A DNA stretch of 64,000 nucleotides. Source: Alphaproteobacteria bacterium (lineage in GTDB: Bacteria; Pseudomonadota; Alphaproteobacteria; Rhizobiales; JAKIUO01). A program made the translations under genes and the position numbers. The stretch covers positions 1 through 64,000 of the forward strand of contig JAJRPI010000072.1 of NCBI GenBank assembly GCA_024280895.1, read 5' to 3'. Under the pieces are notes generated by a model that worked only from the letters and a program-made list of their open reading frames with translations, made no database searches and was not told the DNA's origin. Positions 18,905 to 27,509 of the stretch are shown one piece after another. Within the stretch, counting starts at the first letter, position 1; each line of letters opens with the position of its first letter.

Positions 18905-19576
18905 ATGCCTCTTATCGTTTATGACGCAAAATACACAGACGCGAACGGAGCGGAGACAACCACCATCTGCAATGATGGAACCTTATTGCAGATGACACTG
19001 CGCGGGGTGGAATTTTTGGGGCAGGACTATGATCAGTTCTACCCTGCCAAGAAGATCGATGCCCATCGGTTAGAATCATTCGTCCTGAACAATGGGGATC
19101 TGTGCTCTTGCACCCTCAACTGGCAGGTCCCCATACCAATCCTTGATCATGGCACCAAAGCTCAAGGGGTGCTGGATCTCAAACTTGTCCTTGGTGAGCC
19201 AACAACCAATGGGGGCCTTGATCAAGAAGAGCTGGCGATCGCGCTTGCTTACAAAGATCAACAATTCAAAAGCGCGCGGACATTTGGCTATTTCGAGCAG
19301 GCCCTGCTTGATCTGGGAGCCAGACTTCCCGCCAATGTCGAACTCAAATCCTGCTTCACCTGCCAATATTCAGATTACAGCCCGTTTGGCAACGGCCTGT
19401 TTGGAGACATGTTGTGTTTTCGTAAGCACAAACAAGACTATCTGACGATCAAAAACAAGCTTGATCTTCTTGAGTTTCTCGATCTCCACCCGATCTCTCA
19501 AGAACAAAATACGCAAGAAACAGGGCTGTGCCGGGAGTTCTCAAAACGCCGAACCGGTACAGGCTATCGCGGCTAA
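18905..19576 (+). CDS. Unknown protein with a Cys motif, possibly DUF6304-like
   Basis: A 223-residue soluble protein. The N-terminal two thirds looks beta-rich. Near residue 147 is a cysteine-containing segment, SCFTCQYSDYSPFGNGLFG, followed by a further Cys, which suggests a metal-binding or structural site. I recall a similar CLYSDYSP pattern in proteins labelled DUF6304, but this is memory and not a search. It begins 17 bases after maeB on the same strand, which suggests co-transcription. The gap is too short for a separate strong promoter. Function is not known. Confidence 0.75.
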   Translation: MPLIVYDAKYTDANGAETTTICNDGTLLQMTLRGVEFLGQDYDQFYPAKKIDAHRLESFVLNNGDLCSCTLNWQVPIPILDHGTKAQGVLDLKLVLGEPTTNGGLDQEELAIALAYKDQQFKSARTFGYFEQALLDLGARLPANVELKSCFTCQYSDYSPFGNGLFGDMLCFRKHKQDYLTIKNKLDLLEFLDLHPISQEQNTQETGLCREFSKRRTGTGYRG

Positions 19577-19677
19577 ACACGCATTGGTGATCTGCAAAAT
19601 TCAATTTTAGATTGACTCTTATAATAGATCAGAGCAAAAGAACAATAAAAGAACATTTAAGAAAAGAGAAACCCGAT

Positions 19678-20388
19678 ATGCTTGAACTTCACCAGTTTGC
19701 TCCTCAATTTGGCCTCCCGAACCCCAGCCCGTTTTGCATGAAAATCGAGGCCTATCTGCGCCTTGCAGGAATAGAATATGAAACAAAGCCAATAACTGAC
19801 CCTGGTAAAGGCCCAAATGGCAAAGCCCCTTGGATCGTTGATGATGGCAAGACTATTCCTGATAGCCGTTTTATTATGGAATATCTTAATCGCAAGCATG
19901 GCTATCCTTTGAAAGGGGATTTAAGTGAAGAACAGCTCGCTCGTCACCACGCTCTGCGGCGCATGCTCGATGAAAGCACTTACTGGGCCGTTGTCTATGA
20001 ACGATGGATCGTCCCCGAAAATGCTCCCACTATCCGTGACGCCTTTTTTAGCTCCATTCCCGCTCCCATGCGCAAGCTGATATTTACGGTTGCCCAACGG
20101 GGTGTCAAGCGTGCTTTGTTTGGTCAAGGGACAGGGCGTCTGTCTCGCGATGAAATCAATCACCTAGCGAAATTGGATATCGAAGCGATGTCTCAGATCC
20201 TAGGTGATCGGGACTATTTCGGCGGTGAAAAAGTGGCTGAAATCGATGCTACAACCATGTCTTATATTGCCAGCCTCATTCAATCACCTGTCCGCTCCGA
20301 AACCTGCGACTATATCAAGACCAAAGATAATCTTGTCGCCTATCACGAGCGTATGATGAAAGAGGTGTTCCCTGATTATGCGTCGTAA
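19678..20388 (+). CDS. Glutathione S-transferase family protein, Fax/metaxin-like
   Basis: A 236-residue thioredoxin-fold protein of the glutathione S-transferase superfamily. The N-terminus LPNPSPFCMKIEAYLRLAG carries a single Cys in an S-P-F-C context, typical of the failed-axon-connections/metaxin-like branch. The GKAPWIVDDGKTIPDS segment holds the cis-Pro and the Ser of the fold. The C-terminal part is all-helical. The substrate is unknown. The start at 19678 is chosen over 19612 because the N-terminal beta strand begins at MLELHQF. A strong bidirectional terminator follows. Confidence 0.87.
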   Translation: MLELHQFAPQFGLPNPSPFCMKIEAYLRLAGIEYETKPITDPGKGPNGKAPWIVDDGKTIPDSRFIMEYLNRKHGYPLKGDLSEEQLARHHALRRMLDESTYWAVVYERWIVPENAPTIRDAFFSSIPAPMRKLIFTVAQRGVKRALFGQGTGRLSRDEINHLAKLDIEAMSQILGDRDYFGGEKVAEIDATTMSYIASLIQSPVRSETCDYIKTKDNLVAYHERMMKEVFPDYAS

Positions 20389-20394
20389 AACGAC

Positions 20395-20425
20395 AAAGGG
20401 ACCTGAATAGCTTCAGGTCCCTTTT
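20395..20425. terminator. Bidirectional intrinsic terminator between convergent genes
   Basis: AAAGGGACCTGAA pairs perfectly with TTCAGGTCCCTTT around a TAGC loop. A's on one side and T's on the other let it work for both the GST gene and the convergent chemoreceptor gene. Confidence 0.92.
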
Positions 20426-20450
20426 GAATTTTAATGCCCAATGCTGGCAA

Positions 20451-21797
20451 TTACGCCGCATTGACCTCTGCCAGAAACGTATTGACACTTTCGCTTAATT
20501 GCTCACCCTGCCTGGAAAGACCTGCAACCGAGACTAAAAGCTCATCAGATGCGTCTGCGTTTTGTGCGGCAGCTTGTGAAACATTCCCAATATTTTCGGT
20601 AATTAGGCTAGTGCCTTGAGCAGCATCCTGAGCGCTGCGAGCAATTTCACTAGCAGCTGCATTTTGCTCTTCAACGGCGGCAGATACCGCGACCGTTGCT
20701 TCATTGATCTCACCAATCGCTTCACCGATCGTCGCGATGGCGGTCACAGCGTCATTGGTCTCCGTTTGCACGCGTTGAATATGAGAGGCAATGTCCTGGG
20801 TTGCCTTGGCGGTCTGATTGGCCAGCGATTTGACCTCTTGCGCAACCACTGCAAACCCTTTGCCAGCGTCCCCGGCCCTAGCGGCTTCAATCGTTGCATT
20901 TAGCGCCAGCAAGTTGGTTTGTTCAGCAATATCTTGAATAAGCACCGTCACCTCGGATATTTTTTCCGCTGCCTCAGCCAGATTACGGATCTGCTCATTG
21001 GCACTATCAGCTTTGCTCACCGCATCATTTGCCCGCTCGCTCGAATGGCTTAGCTGACGGCCGATTTCGGCAATAGAGCTGGTCAGCTCTTCAGCTGCCG
21101 CTGCAACTGTTTCCACATTACCTGTCGCCATTCCAGCCGCATCAGAAACCTGTCCCGTGCGCGCGCTGTTTTCCGCAGACACGTCTTTCATAGAGTTGGC
21201 CGTTGTCTCCATTTGGCTGGTCGCCGCCGCAATTTCTTGTGCAATCGACCCAATACTCTGCTCGAAATTAGCTGAAAGCTGTTGCATAGTTCGCTCTTTC
21301 TCAGCTTCCCCTTCCGCCAGATAGATAGAAATAGCAAAATCCATATCGAGCATGGCAGCTTTGGTAACAGCACGAATGGCTTCTTGGCGTTTTTCAACAT
21401 TACCAGAACCAAAAGTGCTCGAAAATTGCTCAGCCAAAATGGCTGACAGCTCTCCAAGGATCATCGAATAGCCGGCAATATACCAACGTGGTTCAAGGCC
21501 GATCTTGTGATGGATCAAGCCAATGCGCTGCACCGCCGACACATAGCTCCCATCAAAACGGCCTGTCAAAATATTCGCCCAATGGCTTGATTGGGCGTTT
21601 TTTGCTCCCTCAATCATCGCGTTCGAGGAAAACATGTTGCTGACTTCAGGATAACTTGAAATATGATCATAAAATGCACTGAGTATTCGCGGCAATTCTG
21701 GCTCCAGAATTGGTTTGATTTCAGCAAGTAGGTCTCGGGTTTTTTGATCTATTTTCAGAAACTGCAGTCGCTGGTCGAGCTGAATATCATTGGTCAT
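20451..21797 (-). CDS. Soluble globin-coupled methyl-accepting chemotaxis protein (oxygen sensor)
   Basis: A cytosolic chemotaxis transducer with an N-terminal protoglobin-type heme domain (about residues 10-165) and a C-terminal methyl-accepting signalling domain. There are no membrane segments. The likely proximal heme ligand is His96 in [13 protein letters not shown], a pattern seen in HemAT-like sensors. The signalling hairpin tip reads [24 protein letters not shown]. The family role is aerotaxis or energy sensing through CheA and CheW, none of which are in this window. The C-terminus ends [10 protein letters not shown], with no receptor-methylase docking pentapeptide. AGGGC precedes the ATG at 21797. 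flhA at 50256 shows that the organism has flagellar genes. Confidence 0.93.
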   Translation of the reverse strand: MTNDIQLDQRLQFLKIDQKTRDLLAEIKPILEPELPRILSAFYDHISSYPEVSNMFSSNAMIEGAKNAQSSHWANILTGRFDGSYVSAVQRIGLIHHKIGLEPRWYIAGYSMILGELSAILAEQFSSTFGSGNVEKRQEAIRAVTKAAMLDMDFAISIYLAEGEAEKERTMQQLSANFEQSIGSIAQEIAAATSQMETTANSMKDVSAENSARTGQVSDAAGMATGNVETVAAAAEELTSSIAEIGRQLSHSSERANDAVSKADSANEQIRNLAEAAEKISEVTVLIQDIAEQTNLLALNATIEAARAGDAGKGFAVVAQEVKSLANQTAKATQDIASHIQRVQTETNDAVTAIATIGEAIGEINEATVAVSAAVEEQNAAASEIARSAQDAAQGTSLITENIGNVSQAAAQNADASDELLVSVAGLSRQGEQLSESVNTFLAEVNAA

Positions 21798-22137
21798 GGA
21801 TTGCCCTATTCGATTGTATTATTTATTTCTACACTTTATGGCTGAATGATTAACGAAGTATGATCGTCAACCACGCTCTGCGATGAATTTTGTTGCCTAT
21901 CACATTGACTGCTTCGCAATTACCATCCCGTTAAGAATTGAACGCAGCATCCTAACAAGCACTTCCTTCATAAAATTCCCCAATAAGCGCTGCAAACATG
22001 ATATTTTATCGGCCATCGCTTTTTATTATTTTGGTATTCAATATTCGCTTTTGTACCAGGATCCAAAAAGGCCATAACTTGGAGCCATAGTGCATTAATG
22101 TCCCCAATGGATGAAAAGCAGTTCTCGCTCAACAAAC
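21798..22137. other. Intergenic region, mostly featureless
   Basis: This 340-base A/T-rich stretch separates the chemoreceptor start from the nhaD terminator. It should carry the chemoreceptor promoter on the minus strand, but I cannot point to clear -35/-10 elements. The 64-codon ORF at 21883-22077 has no convincing ribosome-binding site and an unlikely composition, so I do not call it a gene. Confidence 0.5.
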
Positions 22138-22171
22138 AAAAACGCCCTTCCCGATTTTCACGAGAAGGGCG
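22138..22171 (-). terminator. Intrinsic terminator of nhaD
   Basis: Read on the minus strand, CGCCCTTCTCG pairs with CGGGAAGGGCG (one mismatch) and is followed by TTTTTG. It lies 27 bases after the nhaD stop. Confidence 0.9.
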
Positions 22172-22198
22172 CTTTAGTTTTGTCTGGGCCTGCCAGTC

Positions 22199-23731
22199 CT
22201 AGCTGCCATTGAGCCAGATATGCACCCAAATGCTGGCTGCATAACCAAGAGCGATGGCGGGCATCCATTTTAGATGGCCACCAAAGGTGTAAAACCCGCG
22301 AGCCTGTCCCATGAGGGCCACACCGGCCGCCGAACCAATGGAAAGCAGCGAGCCACCGACCCCAGCCGTTAATGTCACCAGCAACCACTGGGCGTGGTTC
22401 ATTTCCGGCTGCATGGTTAGCACCGCAAACATCACAGGGATATTGTCAACAATGGCCGACAAGATGCCCACAAGGATATTGGCGTTGGTTGGGCCAAGAT
22501 CCGTATACATAATCTGCGACAGGCCGGACAGATAGCCGATAAAGCCAAGACCACCAACCGCCAGCACAACACCATAGAAAAACAAAAGCGTGTCCCACTC
22601 GGCCATCGCCACCTTTTCAAATACCTCAAGTGGCGCTTCTTTAACCCGTCTTTGACCCACCACCTGTTCAGTTGAGGGATCCGCCACATCGCCCGTTTCA
22701 ATCGCCCATTTTCTGGAATGGCGCTTGCCGTATATCTTGCGCAGATAAAAGCTGTAGAACTGCAGATATGCGAGACCCGTCATCATGCCCAGCATTGGTG
22801 GCAGATTGAGGAAGTTATGGAAGGCAACAGCCGTTGCAATCGTCAGCAAAAACAAGAACACTATCGTTAGCGCGCCTGGCTTCATATGGGTTGCTTCTTC
22901 TCCATCTGTAGCCTTGGGCTTAGAATCAGGAAGGAAGAAACTCATGATCGTTGCCGGGATAATCCAGTTCACAACGGATGGAATAAAGAGCGCGAAGAAC
23001 TCTTGGAACTGGACAATGCCTTTTTGCCACACCATCAGCGTGGTGATATCACCAAAGGGCGAAAAGGCCCCTCCAGCATTGGCCGCCACAACAATATTAA
23101 TACAGGCCATCAAAACAAATTTGGGATGCACGCAGCCAGTTGTCTGGCCGCTGTCATCCTTGGTGCAATCAACCGCCATAATCACGGCACACATCAGCAA
23201 GGCGGTGGTCAGATTATCGGCAATCGGCGAGATGAAAAAGGCCAGAACGCCTGTCAGCCAGAACAATTGTTTGAGCGAAAAGCCCTTTTGTACCATCCAT
23301 GAGCGCAGCGCCATGAAGACGCGGCGCTCTCCCATGGCGTTGATATAGGTCATCGCCACCAGCAGGAACAAAAACAGCTCGGCATATTCTAGAATATTGT
23401 GCCGTACGGCCTTTTCGACCACATGGTTCATTTTGTCATCGGCGGGCAGTTGAGCATAATACCAACCAATAATGGCCCAGATGATTCCAGCCGCCAGAAT
23501 CACCGGCTTGGATTTGCGAAGATGGGTGACTTCCTCCAGCATGACAAGCACATAGGCCAGAACGAAAACGATAATTGCCGTATAGCCAACCCAGTGATTA
23601 GTCAGATCAATCGCCTTACCCGGCGCCTCGGAAGCAAACGCAATCGTGGGCACCAAACTCATGCAAAAAACAGCAATCGAATACACGAACAACTTATATA
23701 CAAGTCGCTCTCGGTCTTTGAATTGATCCAC
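22199..23731 (-). CDS. nhaD: NhaD-type Na+/H+ antiporter
   Basis: An inner-membrane antiporter that expels Na+ (or Li+) in exchange for protons, and a common marker of life at high salt or alkaline pH. The 510-residue protein has about 12 hydrophobic segments. The conserved family regions FISPIADNLTTALLM and NAGGAFSPFGDITTLMVWQ are clear, with the Asp residues expected for ion binding. The start is a GTG at 23731 preceded by GGGGGG. The first hydrophobic stretch, ending near IAFASEAPG, may be a cleaved signal or an extra helix. A terminator follows the gene and the upstream neighbour also ends in a terminator, so it is a single-gene unit. Confidence 0.95.
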   Translation of the reverse strand: MDQFKDRERLVYKLFVYSIAVFCMSLVPTIAFASEAPGKAIDLTNHWVGYTAIIVFVLAYVLVMLEEVTHLRKSKPVILAAGIIWAIIGWYYAQLPADDKMNHVVEKAVRHNILEYAELFLFLLVAMTYINAMGERRVFMALRSWMVQKGFSLKQLFWLTGVLAFFISPIADNLTTALLMCAVIMAVDCTKDDSGQTTGCVHPKFVLMACINIVVAANAGGAFSPFGDITTLMVWQKGIVQFQEFFALFIPSVVNWIIPATIMSFFLPDSKPKATDGEEATHMKPGALTIVFLFLLTIATAVAFHNFLNLPPMLGMMTGLAYLQFYSFYLRKIYGKRHSRKWAIETGDVADPSTEQVVGQRRVKEAPLEVFEKVAMAEWDTLLFFYGVVLAVGGLGFIGYLSGLSQIMYTDLGPTNANILVGILSAIVDNIPVMFAVLTMQPEMNHAQWLLVTLTAGVGGSLLSIGSAAGVALMGQARGFYTFGGHLKWMPAIALGYAASIWVHIWLNGS

Positions 23732-23883
23732 CTGAAGCCCCCCAATTATTTTGTATTGCTAAAACGCGCCCCAGAACCATGCCTGATTCGCATCCAGCGA
23801 ATATGCCCCAGACTATGCCTGTTCTGCAACCAGAGATTGTTGAAGTAGTTTGGCAACCGTTGAAAACTTGCGAAAAGACAAAC

Positions 23884-23910
23884 AAAAAGGCCCGGGAAAT
23901 TCCCGGGCCT
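23884..23910 (-). terminator. Intrinsic terminator of the cytochrome c gene
   Basis: On the minus strand AGGCCCGGGA pairs perfectly with TCCCGGGCCT around a 3-base loop and is followed by TTTTTGTTTG. It lies about 50 bases after the cytochrome c stop. Confidence 0.93.
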
Positions 23911-23959
23911 TCAAGCATATCAGAGCGGATTTGTTCCGCGTCATCGCGTCTTGCCAGAG

Positions 23960-24394
23960 TTACTTGGCAACAAATGTTTTCAAGTAAGCAATGATATCAG
24001 CACGCTGCTGAGGTTTTTTCAAACCGGCAAAAGCCATCTTTGACTTACCTTTAGGCTTGCCACCTTTTTCAACAATAAAAGCTTTAAGTGTTTTGTTAGC
24101 ACCTTTTTTGTCGAGATATTTGTCCAGCAGGGCTTCATCCCAAACAAGACCAAGCTCGGCAGCACCCTTGACAAGTTTGGAATATTTGAATTTTTCAACT
24201 GAACCGGCTTTACGACCAATAATGCCATTCAATTGTGGGCCAACGCCGTTTTTGGCTTTGTCGCCAACCTTGTGGCAGGCTTTACATTTATTGAAGATCT
24301 TTTTGCCTTTGGCAACATCGCCTTCAGCATGAGCGACACCTGTAAACGAAAACAGAGCCAGGGCAGCAAAAGCAATTTTCACAATTTTCATCAT
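23960..24394 (-). CDS. Periplasmic class I cytochrome c (c2/c-550 like)
   Basis: A small soluble electron carrier. The 144-residue precursor has a signal peptide (MMKIVKIAFAALALFSFTGVAHA, cut before EGD), a single heme-binding CKACH near residue 40, and a distal Met ligand in KSKMAFAGL near residue 120. It probably shuttles electrons between the bc1 complex and a terminal oxidase. The ORF-track entry begins 42 codons too early. The ATG at 24394 follows GGAGGAG at ideal distance. It has its own terminator, so it is probably monocistronic. Confidence 0.95.
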   Translation of the reverse strand: MMKIVKIAFAALALFSFTGVAHAEGDVAKGKKIFNKCKACHKVGDKAKNGVGPQLNGIIGRKAGSVEKFKYSKLVKGAAELGLVWDEALLDKYLDKKGANKTLKAFIVEKGGKPKGKSKMAFAGLKKPQQRADIIAYLKTFVAK

Positions 24395-24523
24395 TTGGAT
24401 TTCTCCTCCAGTGGTAAAATTCTTATCGAGGACACAAGTCGACCAGTACGACAAGATCCCCCCCAGCCAACGATACCAAATGAATGATATCAGCCAACAT
24501 CTGTTCCTAGGATAGCGCAATCA

Positions 24524-24685
24524 ATGGAGCAGAAAAATGTCCTTACGCGCGACGAATTGATGCAGGTAAAGAAGATCATACACGAGGAGCCGTTTTTAAA
24601 AAATGCTCGTCTTGGGCAAACGGGCATGGCCTTGTTGAGCGAAGCCTCTTATAGTGAATGCTTGAAACTTGACGAATCATCATAG
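24524..24685 (+). CDS. Possible small protein upstream of glcD
   Basis: A 53-codon reading frame below the ORF-track cutoff: MEQKNVLTRDELMQVKKI and onward, ending KLDESS. AGGA lies 11 bases before the ATG. The composition is balanced, charged and helix-like, as in a real protein. It ends 47 bases before glcD on the same strand and could be the first gene of the glc operon. I do not recognise it and there is no second line of evidence. Confidence 0.4.
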   Translation: MEQKNVLTRDELMQVKKIIHEEPFLKNARLGQTGMALLSEASYSECLKLDESS

Positions 24686-24732
24686 CCTATCCGTGCGAGT
24701 GGGCATTTTTCGAGAACAGAGCCACGAAGAAA

Positions 24733-26223
24733 ATGTCTTTCATACCCCTTCCGGATCCAGATCCAGATATTCTCAAACGGCGTGTTCAAATCGCAAAAAG
24801 CCTTGCCAAAATTGCCCCTGATGCCGTCTTTATCGAAGATGAAGAAGGGCGCCAAGCCTACGAAACGGACGCCCTTACCACCTATCGCCGCATTCCGTTG
24901 CTGGTCATACTGCCCTCGACGACCCTCGAAGTCAGCCAGCTTTTGGCTTATTGCCATAAAGAACATATTCAAGTCATTGCCAGAGGGGCCGGCACGTCCC
25001 TTTGTGGCGGTGCTGTACCCACCAATGATTCGGTTGTTATCGGCCTGTCGCGCATGCGCCAGATACTTGATTTCAACTATGAAAACCGCACCGCAAAAGT
25101 CGAAGCCGGGGTTACCAATCTTGGTATATCTGATGCCATGAGCGACCAACAGTTCTTTTATGCCCCGGATCCCTCCTCGCAAATTGCCTGCACCATTGGT
25201 GGCAATGTCGCCATGAATTCCGGCGGCACCCATTGTCTCAAATATGGCGTCACCACCAATAATGTGTTGGGGGTCAAACTGGTTTTGATGGATGGAGACG
25301 TCATTGATATTGGCGGCCAAGCGCTCGATAGCAATGGCTATGACCTACTTGGCCTGATTAATGGCTCCGAGGGGCAGCTTGGCATTGTCACGGAAATTAC
25401 CGTACGCATCTTGCGTAAGCCAGAGATGGCACGCCCCATGCTGATTGGCTTTAACAGTAACAAGGATGCGGGCAATTGCGTCACCGCTATCATTGCCAGT
25501 GGCATGATCCCTGCGGCCCTTGAGTTCATGGACAAGCGGGCTATTCACATTTGCGAAAATTACGCCAAGGTTGGCTATCCCCTTGATGTGGAAGCCTTGC
25601 TGATCGTTGAAGTGGAGGGATCGGAAAGCGAAATCAATCTGCAATTTGATCATGTCCGCGGGATTGTCCAAAAATTTAATCCCAAAACCGTTCGCGTCGC
25701 GCAAAATGATAAGGAAACCGAGAAAATCTGGAAGGGGCGCAAATCCGCTTTTGGCGCAATGAGCCAGCTTTCAGACTATTATTGCCTGGACGGCGTTATT
25801 CCTATTTCGCGCCTCGCCGATGTTTTGGGCTGGGTCGATCATATCGCCCGCCATCATGATTTCGAAGTAGCCAATGTGTTTCATGCAGGCGATGGCAATC
25901 TACACCCCCTGATCCTTTATAATGCCAATGATGAAGAAGAGCTTTTGCGCGCTGAAGCCTGCGGAGCGGAGCTATTGCGCTTGTGTGTGAAGGCGGGAGG
26001 ATGTCTGAGCGGCGAGCATGGCGTGGGCATTGAAAAACGAGATCTGATGCGCGAACAGTTCAGCGAACTTGATCTGATCCAGCAAACCCGCATAAAAACC
26101 ATTTTTGATCCCAACTGGCTGCTCAATCCAGCCAAAGTGTTTCCCCTCAACGCTCCTGGGCGAGGCGGCATTGAAGCTGACATTGCTGAAATCAGCATGC
26201 CGGGCGGGGAGAGTGAACGATGA
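24733..26223 (+). CDS. glcD: Glycolate oxidase FAD-linked subunit GlcD
   Basis: Catalytic flavoprotein subunit of glycolate oxidase, which converts glycolate (and often D-lactate) to glyoxylate and passes electrons to the membrane through GlcF. At 496 residues it is full length. The PCMH-type FAD domain contains VIARGAGTSLCGGAVP near residue 85 and IGGNVAMNSGGTHCLKYG near 155. The C-terminal FAD-oxidase domain ends with HAGDGNLHPLILY and SGEHGVGIEK. Its stop overlaps the start of glcE (ATGA), so the two are translationally coupled. Confidence 0.95.
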   Translation: MSFIPLPDPDPDILKRRVQIAKSLAKIAPDAVFIEDEEGRQAYETDALTTYRRIPLLVILPSTTLEVSQLLAYCHKEHIQVIARGAGTSLCGGAVPTNDSVVIGLSRMRQILDFNYENRTAKVEAGVTNLGISDAMSDQQFFYAPDPSSQIACTIGGNVAMNSGGTHCLKYGVTTNNVLGVKLVLMDGDVIDIGGQALDSNGYDLLGLINGSEGQLGIVTEITVRILRKPEMARPMLIGFNSNKDAGNCVTAIIASGMIPAALEFMDKRAIHICENYAKVGYPLDVEALLIVEVEGSESEINLQFDHVRGIVQKFNPKTVRVAQNDKETEKIWKGRKSAFGAMSQLSDYYCLDGVIPISRLADVLGWVDHIARHHDFEVANVFHAGDGNLHPLILYNANDEEELLRAEACGAELLRLCVKAGGCLSGEHGVGIEKRDLMREQFSELDLIQQTRIKTIFDPNWLLNPAKVFPLNAPGRGGIEADIAEISMPGGESER

Positions 26224-27440
26224 GCGAACTTTTACTGCCGCGAGATCACAAAGATCTCAGCGACATCATAACCAGCGCCAGTCACGACAAGACCCGACTG
26301 GAAGTGATTGGTGAAAATTCCAAGCAATATATTGGTCGCCCCATGCGCGTCGACCGGACCTTGTCCACACGCCAGTTAAGCGGCATCAATTTTTACAGCC
26401 CCGAAGAGCTGGTTATTTCAGTGCGCGCTGGCACCTCGCTATCCATGGTCGAACATACCTTGCGCCATGAAGAGCAGCAGTTGGCGTTTGAACCCATTGA
26501 TTATGGCCATCTGTTTGGCTTCAAAACCGGACAGGGCACCATTGGCAGTGTCGTTGCGTGCAATCTGTCCGGCCCACGGCGCATTCGCTCCGGGGCGGCG
26601 CGCGATAGCTTGCTGGGTATTCATGGCGTCAATGGTCGCGGCGAGTATTTCCAAAATGGTGGCCGCGTGATGAAAAATGTCACCGGCTATGATCTCACCA
26701 AGGGACTATCGGGCAGCTGGGGCACGCTTTGTGTGTTTAGCGAGGTGATCTTGAAAGTGATCCCGCGCTTTGAAACCAGCGTCACCCTCGTCTTGCAAGG
26801 TCTGGACGACCGGCTGGCCATCAATGCCTTGTGTGACGCCATGAAAAGTCCCTATGAAGTCACCGGCGCTGTGCATCTGCAAAAGAAACCCGTTTCACTT
26901 CTGACAGATCCAAAAATTTCCACACTTGGCACCAGCCTTACCGCCATCCGGCTGGAGAATTTTGAAACCGCTGTACGTTATCGCAGTACAAAATTGCGTA
27001 CCCAACTGAGCTGCTATGGCGATGTGCTGGAATTTGGTGAACAGCAGACCAATAATTTTTGGCAGGACATGCAGCACCTGAAATTCCTGACCCAGTCAAG
27101 AGCCCCTGTCTGGCGCGTCTCGACTGCCCCTCAAAACGGTCCTATTCTGGTCGCTGAAATCGAACGGGTTGTGCCCGTCAGTGCCGTTTATGACTGGTCG
27201 GGAGGTCTTGTTTGGCTGGAAGTGCCAGCGACCTCTGATGTCAGCGCCTCCGACATTCGTCGCTCGCTTGCCCATTTGGGCGGACATGCAACACTCATTC
27301 GCGCCGACCGTGAAGTACGCACCAGAACCGAGGTTTTTCACCCCATCCCGGGGGCCATCGGCAAGATCACCCGCGGCATCAAAAATAGCTTTGATCCGCA
27401 CCACATTCTTAACCCGGAACGTATGTATGCTGGACTGTAA
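26220..27440 (+). CDS. glcE: Glycolate oxidase subunit GlcE
   Basis: Second FAD-binding subunit of glycolate oxidase, 406 residues, paralogous to the N-terminal half of GlcD. The FAD-binding region shows VRAGTSLSMVEHTLRHEEQ near residue 65 and GTIGSVVACNLSGPRR near 105. It overlaps glcD by four bases, and glcF follows after 69 bases. It probably works only in the GlcDEF complex at the membrane. Confidence 0.94.
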   Translation: MSELLLPRDHKDLSDIITSASHDKTRLEVIGENSKQYIGRPMRVDRTLSTRQLSGINFYSPEELVISVRAGTSLSMVEHTLRHEEQQLAFEPIDYGHLFGFKTGQGTIGSVVACNLSGPRRIRSGAARDSLLGIHGVNGRGEYFQNGGRVMKNVTGYDLTKGLSGSWGTLCVFSEVILKVIPRFETSVTLVLQGLDDRLAINALCDAMKSPYEVTGAVHLQKKPVSLLTDPKISTLGTSLTAIRLENFETAVRYRSTKLRTQLSCYGDVLEFGEQQTNNFWQDMQHLKFLTQSRAPVWRVSTAPQNGPILVAEIERVVPVSAVYDWSGGLVWLEVPATSDVSASDIRRSLAHLGGHATLIRADREVRTRTEVFHPIPGAIGKITRGIKNSFDPHHILNPERMYAGL

Positions 27441-27509
27441 GGGCTCAATCCAAGCAATAGCAAGAACACGGATCGAGACCACCGTTCGCGAACAAGGAAA
27501 CGCCAGTTC

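Noticed and set aside
21883-22077. 64-codon ORF between the chemoreceptor and nhaD
   Set aside because: No ribosome-binding site and an unlikely composition in an A/T-rich intergenic region.
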